Shown here one piece after another: positions 1 to 8,416 of a stretch of 64,000 bases of DNA. The DNA is from SIG440 sp045646865 (GTDB lineage: Bacteria; Bacillota; Clostridia; Monoglobales; Monoglobaceae): assembly GCA_045646865.1 (NCBI GenBank), contig JAZRLM010000012.1, positions 153,032 to 217,031 of the forward strand, given 5' to 3'. A program made the position numbers and the translations under genes. Within the stretch, counting starts at the first letter, position 1. Every line of letters begins with the position of its first letter. The notes under the pieces are model-generated. The model worked only from the letters and a program-made list of their open reading frames with translations. It made no database searches and was not told the DNA's origin.

Positions 1-1434
1 ATTACAAATGAAATGAACTTTGCAGAGGCATTGGAAGAAACTTTAAAGCCCTTAACAACAGGTGATATTGTTAAAGGTGTAGTTATCGGAATTACCCCTA
101 CAGAGGTACAGGTGGACATTGACGGTAAGTATGACGGCGTTATCCCTGCAAACGAGATGACAAATGATCCTTCAGCAGACCTTAAATCTTTGGTAAAGGT
201 TGGCGACGAGGTTGATGTATTTGTTGTTCACGTTAGCGACCGTGACGGCGTTGTTACACTCTCTAAGAAGAAGATTGATGCTGAAAAGGGCTTGCAGGAA
301 CTTCGCGAAGATTTTGAAGCAGGCACAGTTCTCAGCGGCAGAATCGTTGAACTCGTTAAAGGCGGTATTGTTACCATTGCAAAGGGTATCAGAGTATTTA
401 TCCCTGCATCAGAAGCTGCAGAACGCTTTATCGAAGATCTCGGTTCACTTCTTAACACCGAAGTTTCATTTAGAATTATAAAGATGGACAAAGACCGCAG
501 AGGTCGTCTGAGAGTAGTTGGCTCAATCAAGGCAGTTGCAAAAGAAATCAGTGCTAAAAAGGCAGAGGAATTCTGGGCAGCAGCAGAAGTTAACAAGAAG
601 TATACAGGTACAGTTAAGTCACTTACCAAGTTCGGTGCATTCGTTGACCTTGGCGGTGTAGACGGTCTTATTCATATTTCTGAACTTTCAGATGCACGTA
701 TCAACCATCCATCAGAAGTGGTTAAGGTTGGCGACTCTATTGATGTATATATAAAGGATATGGACAAGGAAACAGGCAAGATTTCACTTGTTAAGGAACT
801 GGAAGCTGACAAAAAGGCAAGAGAAGCAGCTTTCTGGGCATCACTTGAAGTTGGCAAGATAATCAACGGTACAGTTAAGTCAATCACAGCATTTGGTGCA
901 TTCGTTGACCTTGGCGGTGTAGACGGTCTTGTTCACGTTTCAGAACTTTCATGGGCAAGAATCAAGCATCCGTCAGAAGTTGTTGCTGTTGGTGACACTC
1001 TTGAAGTTTATATCAAGGATATTGACGTTGAAGCAAAGAAGATTTCTCTTGGTCACAAGAAGGAAGAAGACAGCCCCTGGTATCAGGCTACAAAAGACCT
1101 TAAGGTTGGTGACAACATCAAGTGTAAGGTTGTTCGTATTCTGCCCTTCGGTGCATTTGCAGAAGTTGCTCCTTTTGTAGATGGTCTTATCCACATTTCA
1201 CAGATTGCAAACGCAAGAATCGAAAAACCGTCTGATGTTCTTAACATCGGTGACGAAGTTGAAGTTCAGGTTACTGAAATCAACAACGATACAAAGCAGA
1301 TTGGTCTTTCAAGAAAGGTTCTTCTCCCCGACTATGTAGCAGAAGCTGAAAAGGTTGAGAAAGAGGAAGTTGCTGACGAATCTTACACAGAAGAAAGCTC
1401 ATTCACACTGGGTGATATTCTTGATGCTGAATAA
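1..1434 (+). CDS. S1-domain RNA-binding protein (ribosomal protein S1-like), 5' end outside window
   Basis: Binds RNA through tandem S1 (OB-fold) domains; proteins of this type act with the ribosome in translation. About five S1 units are visible from residue 13 (the ATG at position 13) at roughly 18-87, 103-170 (degenerate), 195-265, 280-350 and 366-440. Units 3 and 4 share the repeat FGAFVDLGGVDGL followed by IHISEL or VHVSEL. The tail is acidic. The reading frame stays open to base 1, with residues ITNE before the first Met, and no ribosome binding site fits in the 12 bases upstream. Many Clostridia fuse S1 to IspH (LytB) at the joint that precedes a FAEALEE-like segment, so this is probably the C-terminal part of an IspH-S1 fusion. 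That is inference, since the IspH part is not in the window. A rho-independent terminator follows. Confidence 0.88.
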   Translation: MTNEMNFAEALEETLKPLTTGDIVKGVVIGITPTEVQVDIDGKYDGVIPANEMTNDPSADLKSLVKVGDEVDVFVVHVSDRDGVVTLSKKKIDAEKGLQELREDFEAGTVLSGRIVELVKGGIVTIAKGIRVFIPASEAAERFIEDLGSLLNTEVSFRIIKMDKDRRGRLRVVGSIKAVAKEISAKKAEEFWAAAEVNKKYTGTVKSLTKFGAFVDLGGVDGLIHISELSDARINHPSEVVKVGDSIDVYIKDMDKETGKISLVKELEADKKAREAAFWASLEVGKIINGTVKSITAFGAFVDLGGVDGLVHVSELSWARIKHPSEVVAVGDTLEVYIKDIDVEAKKISLGHKKEEDSPWYQATKDLKVGDNIKCKVVRILPFGAFAEVAPFVDGLIHISQIANARIEKPSDVLNIGDEVEVQVTEINNDTKQIGLSRKVLLPDYVAEAEKVEKEEVADESYTEESSFTLGDILDAE

Positions 1435-1453
1435 TTTTTAGCAGATTTTTACT

Positions 1454-1490
1454 AAGGCGGTTAATCTTTGAGTTAGCCGCCTTAATTTCT
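1454..1490 (+). terminator. Rho-independent terminator after the S1 gene
   Basis: An 11 bp stem (AAGGCGGTTAA / TTAGCCGCCTT, one G-U pair) with an 8 nt loop is followed by AATTTCTTT. It lies 20 bp past the S1 stop codon. Confidence 0.8.
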
Positions 1491-1533
1491 TTAAGAAATG
1501 TTTTTAAAATAGTCTTTAAAAGGAGCAAGGGTT

Positions 1534-2895
1534 ATGAACGTATTTGAATATAAGAAATCCTTAAAAGATAAAATAATTTCGGTAATCGGTGTTGGGGTAA
1601 GCAATGTTCCCCTTATTCGTTTTTTGATTGAGGGCGGAGCAAAGGTTACCGCTCACGACAAAAAGGATGCCGAAGCTCTGGGTGAGGTATATACCGAACT
1701 TTCTGATTTGGGTGCTCAATTTGTCCTTGGCGAAGATTATCTTAAAAACATTCCCGACGGATGCGAGGTTATATTTAAAACCCCGGGTCTGCGTGGAGAT
1801 GTGCCCGAGCTGTTAGCGGCAAAGGAAAGGGGCATTACAGTAACCTCCGAAATGGAACTGTTTTTTGAGCTTTGTCCTTGCGAGATTATTGCAGTTACCG
1901 GTAGCGACGGCAAAACTACCACAACAACTCTTATCGGTGAAATGCTTAAAGCGGGCGGCTATACCTGCCATATCGGCGGCAATATTGGCAAACCTCTTGT
2001 TGCGGAGCTTGAAAACATTAAGCAAGACCACAAGGCGGTTCTTGAACTTTCAAGCTTTCAGCTTTTCTCAATGCGAAAAAGCCCCAAGGTTGCGGTTATA
2101 ACAAATGTAACTCCCAACCACCTTGACTGGCACAAGGACTTTGATGAATATATTGAATCCAAGAAAAACATAATGAAATATCAGGACGAAACCTCAGTTC
2201 TGGTGACAAATTCGGCAAATGATATTACAGAGAAAATCGGTCGTGATGCAAAGGGTGAAAATCGCAGTTTTTCATCCAAGGGCGATGCTCTTGTACAGCT
2301 TAAAGACGGTTGTATCCTCTATGGCGACAAAAAAATAATAAATGCTGATGACATTCTGATTCCGGGAATACACAATGTTGAAAACTATATGGCGGCAATT
2401 GCGGCAACAAGAGATTATGTAACCAAAGAAACTGTTGAAATGGTTGCAAAAAATTTTGGCGGAGTTGCTCACAGAATTGAGCTTGTCCGTGAACTTGACG
2501 GCGTGAGATACTACAACGATTCAATCGCAAGCAGTCCAGCCCGAACAACTGCAGGTCTTAATGCATTTGATGAAAAGGTCATCCTTATCGCAGGCGGCTA
2601 TGATAAAAAAATCCCATTTGACGATTTTGGTGCTGTTGTTAATGAACGCGTTAAAAAACTTGTTCTTGTGGGAGTTACTTCCGACAAAATCGAGGCGGCG
2701 GTTAAGAATGCAGAAAATTATAATGGTCTGCCAATTTACCGTGAGACCGAATTTGAGGCGGCGATAAAGATTGCACGTGATGTTGCGGAGAAGGGTGATG
2801 TGGTTATGCTCTCTCCAGCCTGCGCAAGTTTTGACTTGTTTAAAAACTTTGAGGTGCGTGGCAATACATTTAAGGATATTGTTAATAGATTCTAA
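1534..2895 (+). CDS. murD: UDP-N-acetylmuramoyl-L-alanine--D-glutamate ligase
   Basis: Cytoplasmic Mur ligase that adds D-Glu to UDP-MurNAc-L-Ala with ATP, the second amino-acid step of peptidoglycan precursor synthesis. The 453 residues are the normal length. The N-terminal Rossmann-like domain holds IGVGVSN at residues 18-24. The central ATPase domain has the P-loop VTGSDGKTTTTT around residues 121-132 and then IGGNIGKPL, ELSSFQL and NVTPNHLDWH, all typical of MurD. The C-terminal ligase domain has NDSIASSPARTT and LIAGGYDKK. An RBS (AAAGGAGC) precedes the ATG. It stands alone here, not in an mra/mur cluster. Confidence 0.96.
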   Translation: MNVFEYKKSLKDKIISVIGVGVSNVPLIRFLIEGGAKVTAHDKKDAEALGEVYTELSDLGAQFVLGEDYLKNIPDGCEVIFKTPGLRGDVPELLAAKERGITVTSEMELFFELCPCEIIAVTGSDGKTTTTTLIGEMLKAGGYTCHIGGNIGKPLVAELENIKQDHKAVLELSSFQLFSMRKSPKVAVITNVTPNHLDWHKDFDEYIESKKNIMKYQDETSVLVTNSANDITEKIGRDAKGENRSFSSKGDALVQLKDGCILYGDKKIINADDILIPGIHNVENYMAAIAATRDYVTKETVEMVAKNFGGVAHRIELVRELDGVRYYNDSIASSPARTTAGLNAFDEKVILIAGGYDKKIPFDDFGAVVNERVKKLVLVGVTSDKIEAAVKNAENYNGLPIYRETEFEAAIKIARDVAEKGDVVMLSPACASFDLFKNFEVRGNTFKDIVNRF

Positions 2896-2897
2896 TT

Positions 2898-2935
2898 AAA
2901 AATCCGTTAATCAGTTAATGATTAACGGATTTTTC
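2898..2935. terminator. Bidirectional terminator between murD and comEC
   Basis: AAATCCGTTAATC pairs with GATTAACGGATTT around a short loop, with an A-run on the left and a T-run on the right. It can end both converging transcripts; the comEC stop codon lies inside the hairpin. Confidence 0.85.
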
Positions 2936-4525
2936 GTGCTTTATATCATTGATAAATTTAAGAATCAGATATAATATAAGTGCAATACCAATGTACACAA
3001 CAAATGTTATGGGCGGCATATTTTCACTGTTTACTTTAATAGAAAAACAGTCTTTGCCGAATATTTCAGCAGTATGTAAAATAATACCAAGACAAATCTT
3101 AAGAGGATAATAGAATACTGCTGTGGCAAGGCTTGGCATTATGCAGTAAAGACCACAGGCAAGAAACCCAATACAAAAGGTAAGTGTAACAACGGGGATA
3201 ACCCACAGATTTGTAAAAAACTGAACCCACGAAATTTTGCCAAAGAACAATGCCGAAAAATATACTGTGCCAATAAAGGCGGCAACAGACAGCGATATAG
3301 ACGAACAAAATGCCTCCGTGCAGTATACAGCAATTTTATTTGTTTCATGAATCGGAATAAGTCCTTTCAGCAAACGCTGGAGGTATCCAAAGTAAACAAG
3401 TATCCCAAGTGTTGCTCCAAAAGACAGTATAAGACTTTTGGAAAACACCGCATATGGTGTGGCGGCAGTTATTATTATTACGGAGAAGAAAAGTGCATTT
3501 ATGGGTGTATACCGTTGATGTGTCAGCAATGCAAAAAACATAGTAAACATCATTACAGCACTTCTGCAGACCGATGGGGTGAACTGTGCGGCTGCAACAA
3601 AAAGCAATATTATTGGTATTGAAATCAAGTATGCAACCTTTTTATGAGTACGCATTTTAAAGAATATCAATGACAAAACGGAAAACAAAATTGACAGATG
3701 CATTCCCGAAACTGCAACAATATGTGAAAGACCAGCGTTTGAGAAGTTTTTATAAAGCTCATCTGAAAAGGTGGATTTATCACCAACAAGAATTCCTTTA
3801 AGGACAGCCGCACGGTTGACATCATCAAAAACAATACTGTCCGTAGCGGTTACAATTTTATTTTTAATAAAATTCCCAATATCCTTTACAAAGGCAATGG
3901 GGTGGAAAGGTTTATCAAGTGTTATTTTATTTGCATTGTCTGTCCTGCCTATGCAAAAGATATTCTTTCCGCGTAGATGGGTGTAATAGTCAAAGGCATC
4001 GGTCTCATCTTCACGTGCAGGATAGTCAAGCCTCGTCCAACAACATATCTCATCGCCTTCGGCAAGGAGCGTGCCACGGGATTCGGGAATATACATAACA
4101 ATAGTTTCGGGAGAGATATATTCATCCCCTGCTTGCAGTACATCAAGACTAAATTGGTAAGAATATCCGTTTGAGGTTTTTGTTACAGGTGACGAAATAG
4201 TGCCAGAAAGCCACAATTCATCACCAACATATTCTTTTAATTGATTGGGTAAAACGTATTCTGTAGCTACGATGCGAAACATACCAAGCAAAGTGCAGAT
4301 AATAAGAAAAAGAGGCAGTAACAGATGTTTGATACGTCCTTTGCGGTTATTGGGTTTTGCAATAATAGTTACCGATAGTACAATCATAATAATTAACAGC
4401 AAAAGGAATATAGCGAACAACCTTTCGGCAGAAAGTATGCAATAGAGGCATATGCCCGAACAAAAGGCCAGAGCAGACATCGCAAGATAGTGCTTTGATG
4501 TGATAATATGTTCTGATTTGTACAT
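2915..4525 (-). CDS. comEC: ComEC/Rec2-type competence membrane protein without the metallo-beta-lactamase domain
   Basis: ComEC forms the inner-membrane channel for DNA uptake in competent bacteria. The protein has N-terminal membrane helices, a soluble DUF4131-like OB region at about residues 85-190, then the Competence domain with the hallmark SHIVAVSGMHLSI near residue 270 and many hydrophobic helices. It ends after about 536 residues. Full ComEC proteins (about 750) add a C-terminal metallo-beta-lactamase nuclease-like domain, which is missing here, and no remnant is seen downstream because the stop sits in the terminator next to murD. Start: an ATG 18 bases upstream gives a longer frame, but GGGAGG with 10 nt spacing fits the ATG at 4525. 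No other competence genes are in view, so DNA uptake is not proven. Confidence 0.87.
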   Translation of the reverse strand: MYKSEHIITSKHYLAMSALAFCSGICLYCILSAERLFAIFLLLLIIMIVLSVTIIAKPNNRKGRIKHLLLPLFLIICTLLGMFRIVATEYVLPNQLKEYVGDELWLSGTISSPVTKTSNGYSYQFSLDVLQAGDEYISPETIVMYIPESRGTLLAEGDEICCWTRLDYPAREDETDAFDYYTHLRGKNIFCIGRTDNANKITLDKPFHPIAFVKDIGNFIKNKIVTATDSIVFDDVNRAAVLKGILVGDKSTFSDELYKNFSNAGLSHIVAVSGMHLSILFSVLSLIFFKMRTHKKVAYLISIPIILLFVAAAQFTPSVCRSAVMMFTMFFALLTHQRYTPINALFFSVIIITAATPYAVFSKSLILSFGATLGILVYFGYLQRLLKGLIPIHETNKIAVYCTEAFCSSISLSVAAFIGTVYFSALFFGKISWVQFFTNLWVIPVVTLTFCIGFLACGLYCIMPSLATAVFYYPLKICLGIILHTAEIFGKDCFSIKVNSENMPPITFVVYIGIALILYLILKFINDIKHEKSVNH

Positions 4526-4559
4526 TTTCGACAAACCTCCCATTCAGATTACATAGTAC

Positions 4560-4589
4560 ATAATATCACATTTTTCGACAAATATTCAA
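4560..4589 (-). promoter_or_regulatory. Probable promoter of comEC
   Basis: On the minus strand TTGAAT, an 18 bp spacer and TATTAT lie just upstream of the comEC RBS. The -35 box is imperfect. Confidence 0.4.
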
Positions 4590-4635
4590 TACCGTATCAG
4601 AATATTCTGAAATTTAAAAATAGTTACAAAAAAAC

Positions 4636-4664
4636 TTGCAGAATTTTGGAATATATGATATACT
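4636..4664 (+). promoter_or_regulatory. Promoter of the 6S-like RNA
   Basis: TTGCAG, a 17 bp spacer and TATACT. The predicted start falls at about 4671-4672, which is the first base of the closing stem of the RNA described next. Confidence 0.65.
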
Positions 4665-4671
4665 ATATTTT

Positions 4672-4865
4672 AGCCTGACAGTAGTTATACAAACCTGATT
4701 TTAAGTGGCTGCTTTTCGCCCGAACTGTGTTAAAATACTTGCTAAGCCAACAAGGATTAGTTCCGTTTTTGCCTTGTTCAGACAAAAATCAGCTCACTTG
4801 AAATTCTCCGACCTGAAAAGGATGGAATTTTGAGGAGATTCTGGTGCGGAGGATACAGACAGGCT
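4672..4865 (+). ncRNA. ssrS: Structured small RNA, candidate 6S RNA
   Basis: About 194 nt of non-coding sequence closed by AGCCTG at the 5' end and CAGGCT at the 3' end. Inside, GATTTTAAGTGGCTG pairs with CAGCTCACTTGAAAT to form a long second helix with a one-base bulge, and ACAAGG/CCTTGT forms an apical hairpin. On the 3' side TCTCC/GGAGA can form a local hairpin. Unpaired segments leave a large central bubble. Length, closing helix, bubble and long irregular arm match 6S RNA, which binds the housekeeping RNA polymerase holoenzyme by mimicking open promoter DNA. It is not a T-box for the downstream glyS, because no GGTGGNACCGCG element is present. Alternative: an unrelated structured leader of glyS. 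Confidence 0.55.
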
Positions 4866-4967
4866 AATTATGTACTTATTTGGATTTTAGAAAAATCCGT
4901 TTAATATTCTGCAGGCTCACGGCGGAAGTTATTTAAATTCAGTGAGTAGGAAAGGCATTGTGATAAA

Positions 4968-6350
4968 ATGAAAAATACTGAAAAGACAATGGAAAAAATA
5001 GTTGCTCTTTGCAAGGGCCGCGGATTTGTTTATTCCGGTTCTGAAATATACGGCGGTCTGGCAAACACATGGGATTACGGTCCCCTTGGCGTTGAACTCA
5101 AGAACAACGTTAAGCGCGCATGGTGGAAAAAATTCATTCAAGAAAGCCCCTACAACGTCGGTCTTGACGCAGCTATTCTGATGAACCCTCAGACATGGGT
5201 TGCTTCAGGTCACGTAGGCGGTTTCTCTGACCCCCTTATGGACTGTAAGGAATGTAAAACACGTTTCCGAGCAGACAAGCTTATAGAAGATGCAGCAGGC
5301 GTTTCTGCTGACGGTTGGTCAGATGCAAAAATGCTTGAATTTATCAACGAGCAGGACATAAAATGCCCCAATTGCGGAAAGCATAACTTTACTGATATAA
5401 GAAAGTTCAACCTTATGTTCAAGACATTCCAGGGCGTTACCGAAGACAGCACAAGCGAAATCTTTTTAAGACCTGAAACTGCACAGGGTATCTTTGTAAA
5501 CTTCAAGAATGTTCAGAGAACTTCAAGAAAGAAGATTCCTTTTGGTATCGGTCAGGTAGGTAAGTCATTCCGTAACGAAATTACTCCCGGTAACTTTACT
5601 TTCAGAACCCGTGAGTTTGAACAGATGGAGCTTGAATTCTTCTGCAAGCCCGGCACAGACCTTGAATGGTTCAGATACTGGAAGGATTTCTGCAAAAACT
5701 GGTTGCTTTCATTGGACATCAAGGAAGAAAACATCAAAATGCGTGACCATGAGCAGGAGGAACTTTCACATTACAGTAACGCAACAACCGATATTGAGTT
5801 TATGTTCCCATTTGGCTGGGGCGAGCTTTGGGGTATTGCTGACCGTACAGATTTTGACCTTACACAGCACAGCAACCACAGCGGCGAAAAGCTTGATTAC
5901 AACGACCCTGAAACAAACGAAAAGTATACACCTTACTGCGTTGAACCATCACTTGGTGCAGACCGTGTAACACTTGCATTTATGGTAGAGGCATATGACG
6001 AAGAAGTTATCGATGCCGAGAAGAGCGATATCCGTACAGTTATGAGATTCCATCCGGCTCTTGCTCCTATCAAGGCGGCTGTTCTGCCTTTGTCAAAGAA
6101 GCTTGCTGAGGGTGCAGGTGCTGTATATTCAAAGCTTGCAGCAGAGTTTATGTGCGAATACGACGAAGCAGGAAGTATCGGTAAAAGATACCGCAGACAG
6201 GACGAAATCGGCACACCCTTCTGTATCACATACGATTTTGAATCAGAGGAAGATGCATCTGTTACAGTTCGTCACCGTGATACTATGGAGCAGGAGCGTG
6301 TTAAGATTGACGACCTTGTTGCATATATCAGCGAAAGAATTAAATTTTAA
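4968..6350 (+). CDS. glyS: Glycine--tRNA ligase (homodimeric type)
   Basis: Class II aminoacyl-tRNA synthetase that charges tRNA-Gly. It is the single-chain alpha2 type, not the glyQ/glyS alpha2beta2 type. The start SEIYGGLANTWDYGPLG (about residues 24-40), the zinc-type Cys pairs CKEC and CPNC near 88 and 126, motif 2 FRNEITPGNFTFRTREFEQ, and motif 3 EPSLGADR near the C-terminal third are visible. A C-terminal anticodon-binding domain follows. The 460 residues are normal. AGGAAAGG lies about 12 nt before the ATG; a second Met seven codons later is possible. It may be transcribed from its own promoter or by read-through from the 6S-like RNA. Confidence 0.96.
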   Translation: MKNTEKTMEKIVALCKGRGFVYSGSEIYGGLANTWDYGPLGVELKNNVKRAWWKKFIQESPYNVGLDAAILMNPQTWVASGHVGGFSDPLMDCKECKTRFRADKLIEDAAGVSADGWSDAKMLEFINEQDIKCPNCGKHNFTDIRKFNLMFKTFQGVTEDSTSEIFLRPETAQGIFVNFKNVQRTSRKKIPFGIGQVGKSFRNEITPGNFTFRTREFEQMELEFFCKPGTDLEWFRYWKDFCKNWLLSLDIKEENIKMRDHEQEELSHYSNATTDIEFMFPFGWGELWGIADRTDFDLTQHSNHSGEKLDYNDPETNEKYTPYCVEPSLGADRVTLAFMVEAYDEEVIDAEKSDIRTVMRFHPALAPIKAAVLPLSKKLAEGAGAVYSKLAAEFMCEYDEAGSIGKRYRRQDEIGTPFCITYDFESEEDASVTVRHRDTMEQERVKIDDLVAYISERIKF

Positions 6351-6368
6351 TTAAAGGATGGTAGGGTA

Positions 6369-7391
6369 ATGCTTTCAGCCGTTTCGGGTCATAATAAGGT
6401 AAAGAATGTCCTGACGGTTTCAGCCAATGAAAACCGTGTGGGGCACGCATATATTTTTGAAGGCCCCCGTGGCGTGGGAAGGCAGACTATGGCAAAGGAG
6501 TTTGCTAAACTGCTCCTTTGCGAAAATCCTCAGGACGGTGAGCCTTGCGGCATATGCAAAAACTGCACCATGTGCGCATCGGGCAGCCACCCTGATTTGC
6601 AGATTGTCACCAATCAACTGTATGACCAATCAAAAAAATCAACGGATGTATTGGTTGATACTGTGCGTAATATGAAAAAGGATATTTATATAAAACCGTT
6701 TTTGTCGGAACGCAAGATTTATATTATGCCAAATGCTGACACTATGAATATGCACGCACAAAACAGTTTGCTGAAGGTACTTGAGGAACCGCCCGAATAT
6801 TGTACCATAATCCTGATTGCAGAAAATTCAAATTTGTTTTTGCCCACGATTCTTTCCCGTGCGGTACCGGTTAAGTTTTATCCCCTTGCGGACAGCCTGA
6901 TAGCAGGTTATGTAATGTCGGCATATCCCGAACTCAGTGAACAAAGTACAGCGCTTGCGGCAATGAGCGGTGGCTGTATAGGCAGAGCAAAAGAGCTTGC
7001 AGAGTCTGACGAGGTTATAAAACTCAGGGATGAACTGTATCAGCGGATTTTGGCACTTTCAAAAAAAGGCAGTCGTCCGATTTACGACCTTATGTTGTTT
7101 TTAAAACACAACAAGGATGATGTGAAGCTGATTATGGATATGATGCAGGGGTTCTTCCGTGACCTTATGTATGCAAAACAATCAGAAGAAAACGGTATCG
7201 GCAATGCAGATAAAATGACTGAAATAAAGGAGTTGGCGGATAAAATTCCTGAGGGGGCACCCGTTAAACTGCTTGAAATTTTAATGAAGTACAACGAATA
7301 TATATCAAGGAATATAAGCTATGCGCAAATTGCACAGTGTATGAGCGTGGAGCTTTGGGAGGCAATAAATGACAGAGGTTATAGGTGTTAA
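6369..7391 (+). CDS. holB: DNA polymerase III delta-prime subunit
   Basis: Clamp-loader subunit of the replicase. The AAA+ module starts at residue 1. The Walker A-like loop GPRGVGRQT (about 33-41) has Arg in place of the catalytic Lys, a zinc-binding cluster CGIC-x2-C-x2-C lies near 60-67, and the Walker B/sensor region is degenerate (MPNADTMN, then LSRA instead of SRC). Those losses are expected for delta-prime, which does not hydrolyse ATP, and separate it from DnaX gamma/tau. 340 residues is the usual length. The last 23 bases overlap ricT, a holB-ricT pair common in Firmicutes, where tmk often lies upstream; here glyS takes that place. Confidence 0.88.
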   Translation: MLSAVSGHNKVKNVLTVSANENRVGHAYIFEGPRGVGRQTMAKEFAKLLLCENPQDGEPCGICKNCTMCASGSHPDLQIVTNQLYDQSKKSTDVLVDTVRNMKKDIYIKPFLSERKIYIMPNADTMNMHAQNSLLKVLEEPPEYCTIILIAENSNLFLPTILSRAVPVKFYPLADSLIAGYVMSAYPELSEQSTALAAMSGGCIGRAKELAESDEVIKLRDELYQRILALSKKGSRPIYDLMLFLKHNKDDVKLIMDMMQGFFRDLMYAKQSEENGIGNADKMTEIKELADKIPEGAPVKLLEILMKYNEYISRNISYAQIAQCMSVELWEAINDRGYRC

Positions 7392-8229
7392 ATTTAATAA
7401 AGCCGGCAAGGTTTATTACTTTGACCCCAAGGGGCAAAAGCTGAACATTGATGACGGTGTTGTGGTTGAAACCTCAAGGGGTGTGGAGTTCGGTTTTGTT
7501 GCGGTTGCAAACAAAGAGGTTGATGACAGCGAGATTGTTGCACCTCTTAAATCAATAATCCGCAAAGCAACACCTGCCGACTTTGAAAAGCTTGAAAAGA
7601 ACAAAGTTAAGGAAAAAGAGGCATTTGATATTGCGGTAAAGAAAATTCAGGAGCATAACCTGAATATGAAACTTATCAATACCGAATATACCTTTGACGG
7701 CAGCAAGATTCTGTTTTATTTTACTGCAGACGGAAGGGTTGACTTCCGCGAATTGGTAAAGACTTTGGCGGGAATTTTCCGTACAAGAATTGAGCTCAGA
7801 CAGATGGGTGTCCGTGACGAGGCAAAGACCTTGGGTGCAATCAGTATTTGCGGCAGACCTCTTTGCTGTTCAACCTTTTTGAACGATTTTCATTCGGTTT
7901 CTATCAGAATGGCAAAGGACCAGGGATTGTCACTTAACCCCACCAAGATTTCGGGTATCTGCGGCAGACTTATGTGTTGTCTTGAATACGAACAGCCTGC
8001 CTATGAAGACCTTCTTAAACAGGTGCCGGGCAAGGGTGCGTTGATTGAATATGACGGTCAGCGCGGAACTGTGACCGAGGTATTTGTTCTTAAAGGACTC
8101 ATCAAGGCAAAATTCGGAACTCCCGAAGAGCCTGTGTTTAAGATTCTTGACGGAAGAGATGTAAAAGTCCTTAAAAAAGGCAAAGCAGAGCCTGTTGAAG
8201 AAATCCCAGAAGAATTTAAAGTAGATTAA
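7369..8229 (+). CDS. ricT: PSP1-domain regulator of the RicAFT (YmcA-YlbF-YaaT) complex
   Basis: In Bacillus subtilis, RicT (YaaT) joins RicA and RicF in a complex that binds 4Fe-4S clusters, affects phosphorelay, competence and biofilm control, and directs RNase Y processing of mRNA. The PSP1 domain is recognised from VIGVKFNKAGKVYYFDP at the start and from ICGRPLCCSTF and ICGRLMCCLEY near residues 163 and 199, which supply the conserved cysteines. Translation starts inside the end of holB with GGGAGG before the ATG. 286 residues is normal, and the tail is rich in Glu and Lys. A terminator follows. Confidence 0.9.
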   Translation: MTEVIGVKFNKAGKVYYFDPKGQKLNIDDGVVVETSRGVEFGFVAVANKEVDDSEIVAPLKSIIRKATPADFEKLEKNKVKEKEAFDIAVKKIQEHNLNMKLINTEYTFDGSKILFYFTADGRVDFRELVKTLAGIFRTRIELRQMGVRDEAKTLGAISICGRPLCCSTFLNDFHSVSIRMAKDQGLSLNPTKISGICGRLMCCLEYEQPAYEDLLKQVPGKGALIEYDGQRGTVTEVFVLKGLIKAKFGTPEEPVFKILDGRDVKVLKKGKAEPVEEIPEEFKVD

Positions 8230-8234
8230 ATTTT

Positions 8235-8268
8235 AACGCCAATCATACAATGTATGGTTGGCGTTTTT
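8235..8268 (+). terminator. Terminator of the glyS-holB-ricT operon
   Basis: AACGCCAATCATA pairs with TATGGTTGGCGTT over a 5 nt loop, followed by TTT. Confidence 0.85.
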
Positions 8269-8282
8269 CGTTAAACAAAGCC

Positions 8283-8311
8283 TTTACATCCGGTAAAAAT
8301 TATGTTATAAT
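8283..8311 (+). promoter_or_regulatory. Promoter of the smc-ftsY operon
   Basis: TTTACA, a 17 bp spacer and TATAAT. The 5' UTR of about 100 nt contains a small hairpin (GGAAAC / GTTTCC, about 8379-8398) just before the RBS. Confidence 0.7.
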
Positions 8312-8416
8312 AAAATGTCATATTATATTCTGGCGTAATAGTGTCTTGGGGGCATTGAGAATACAGTTTTACATCAGAGGAAACGTGGTTGAGTTTCCAA
8401 AGAGGAGGTAATTTTT

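Noticed and set aside
4680..4967. T-box riboswitch before glyS
   Set aside because: No T-box sequence, no specifier hairpin with a Gly codon, and no terminator/antiterminator pair; the sequence fits a 6S-like RNA better.
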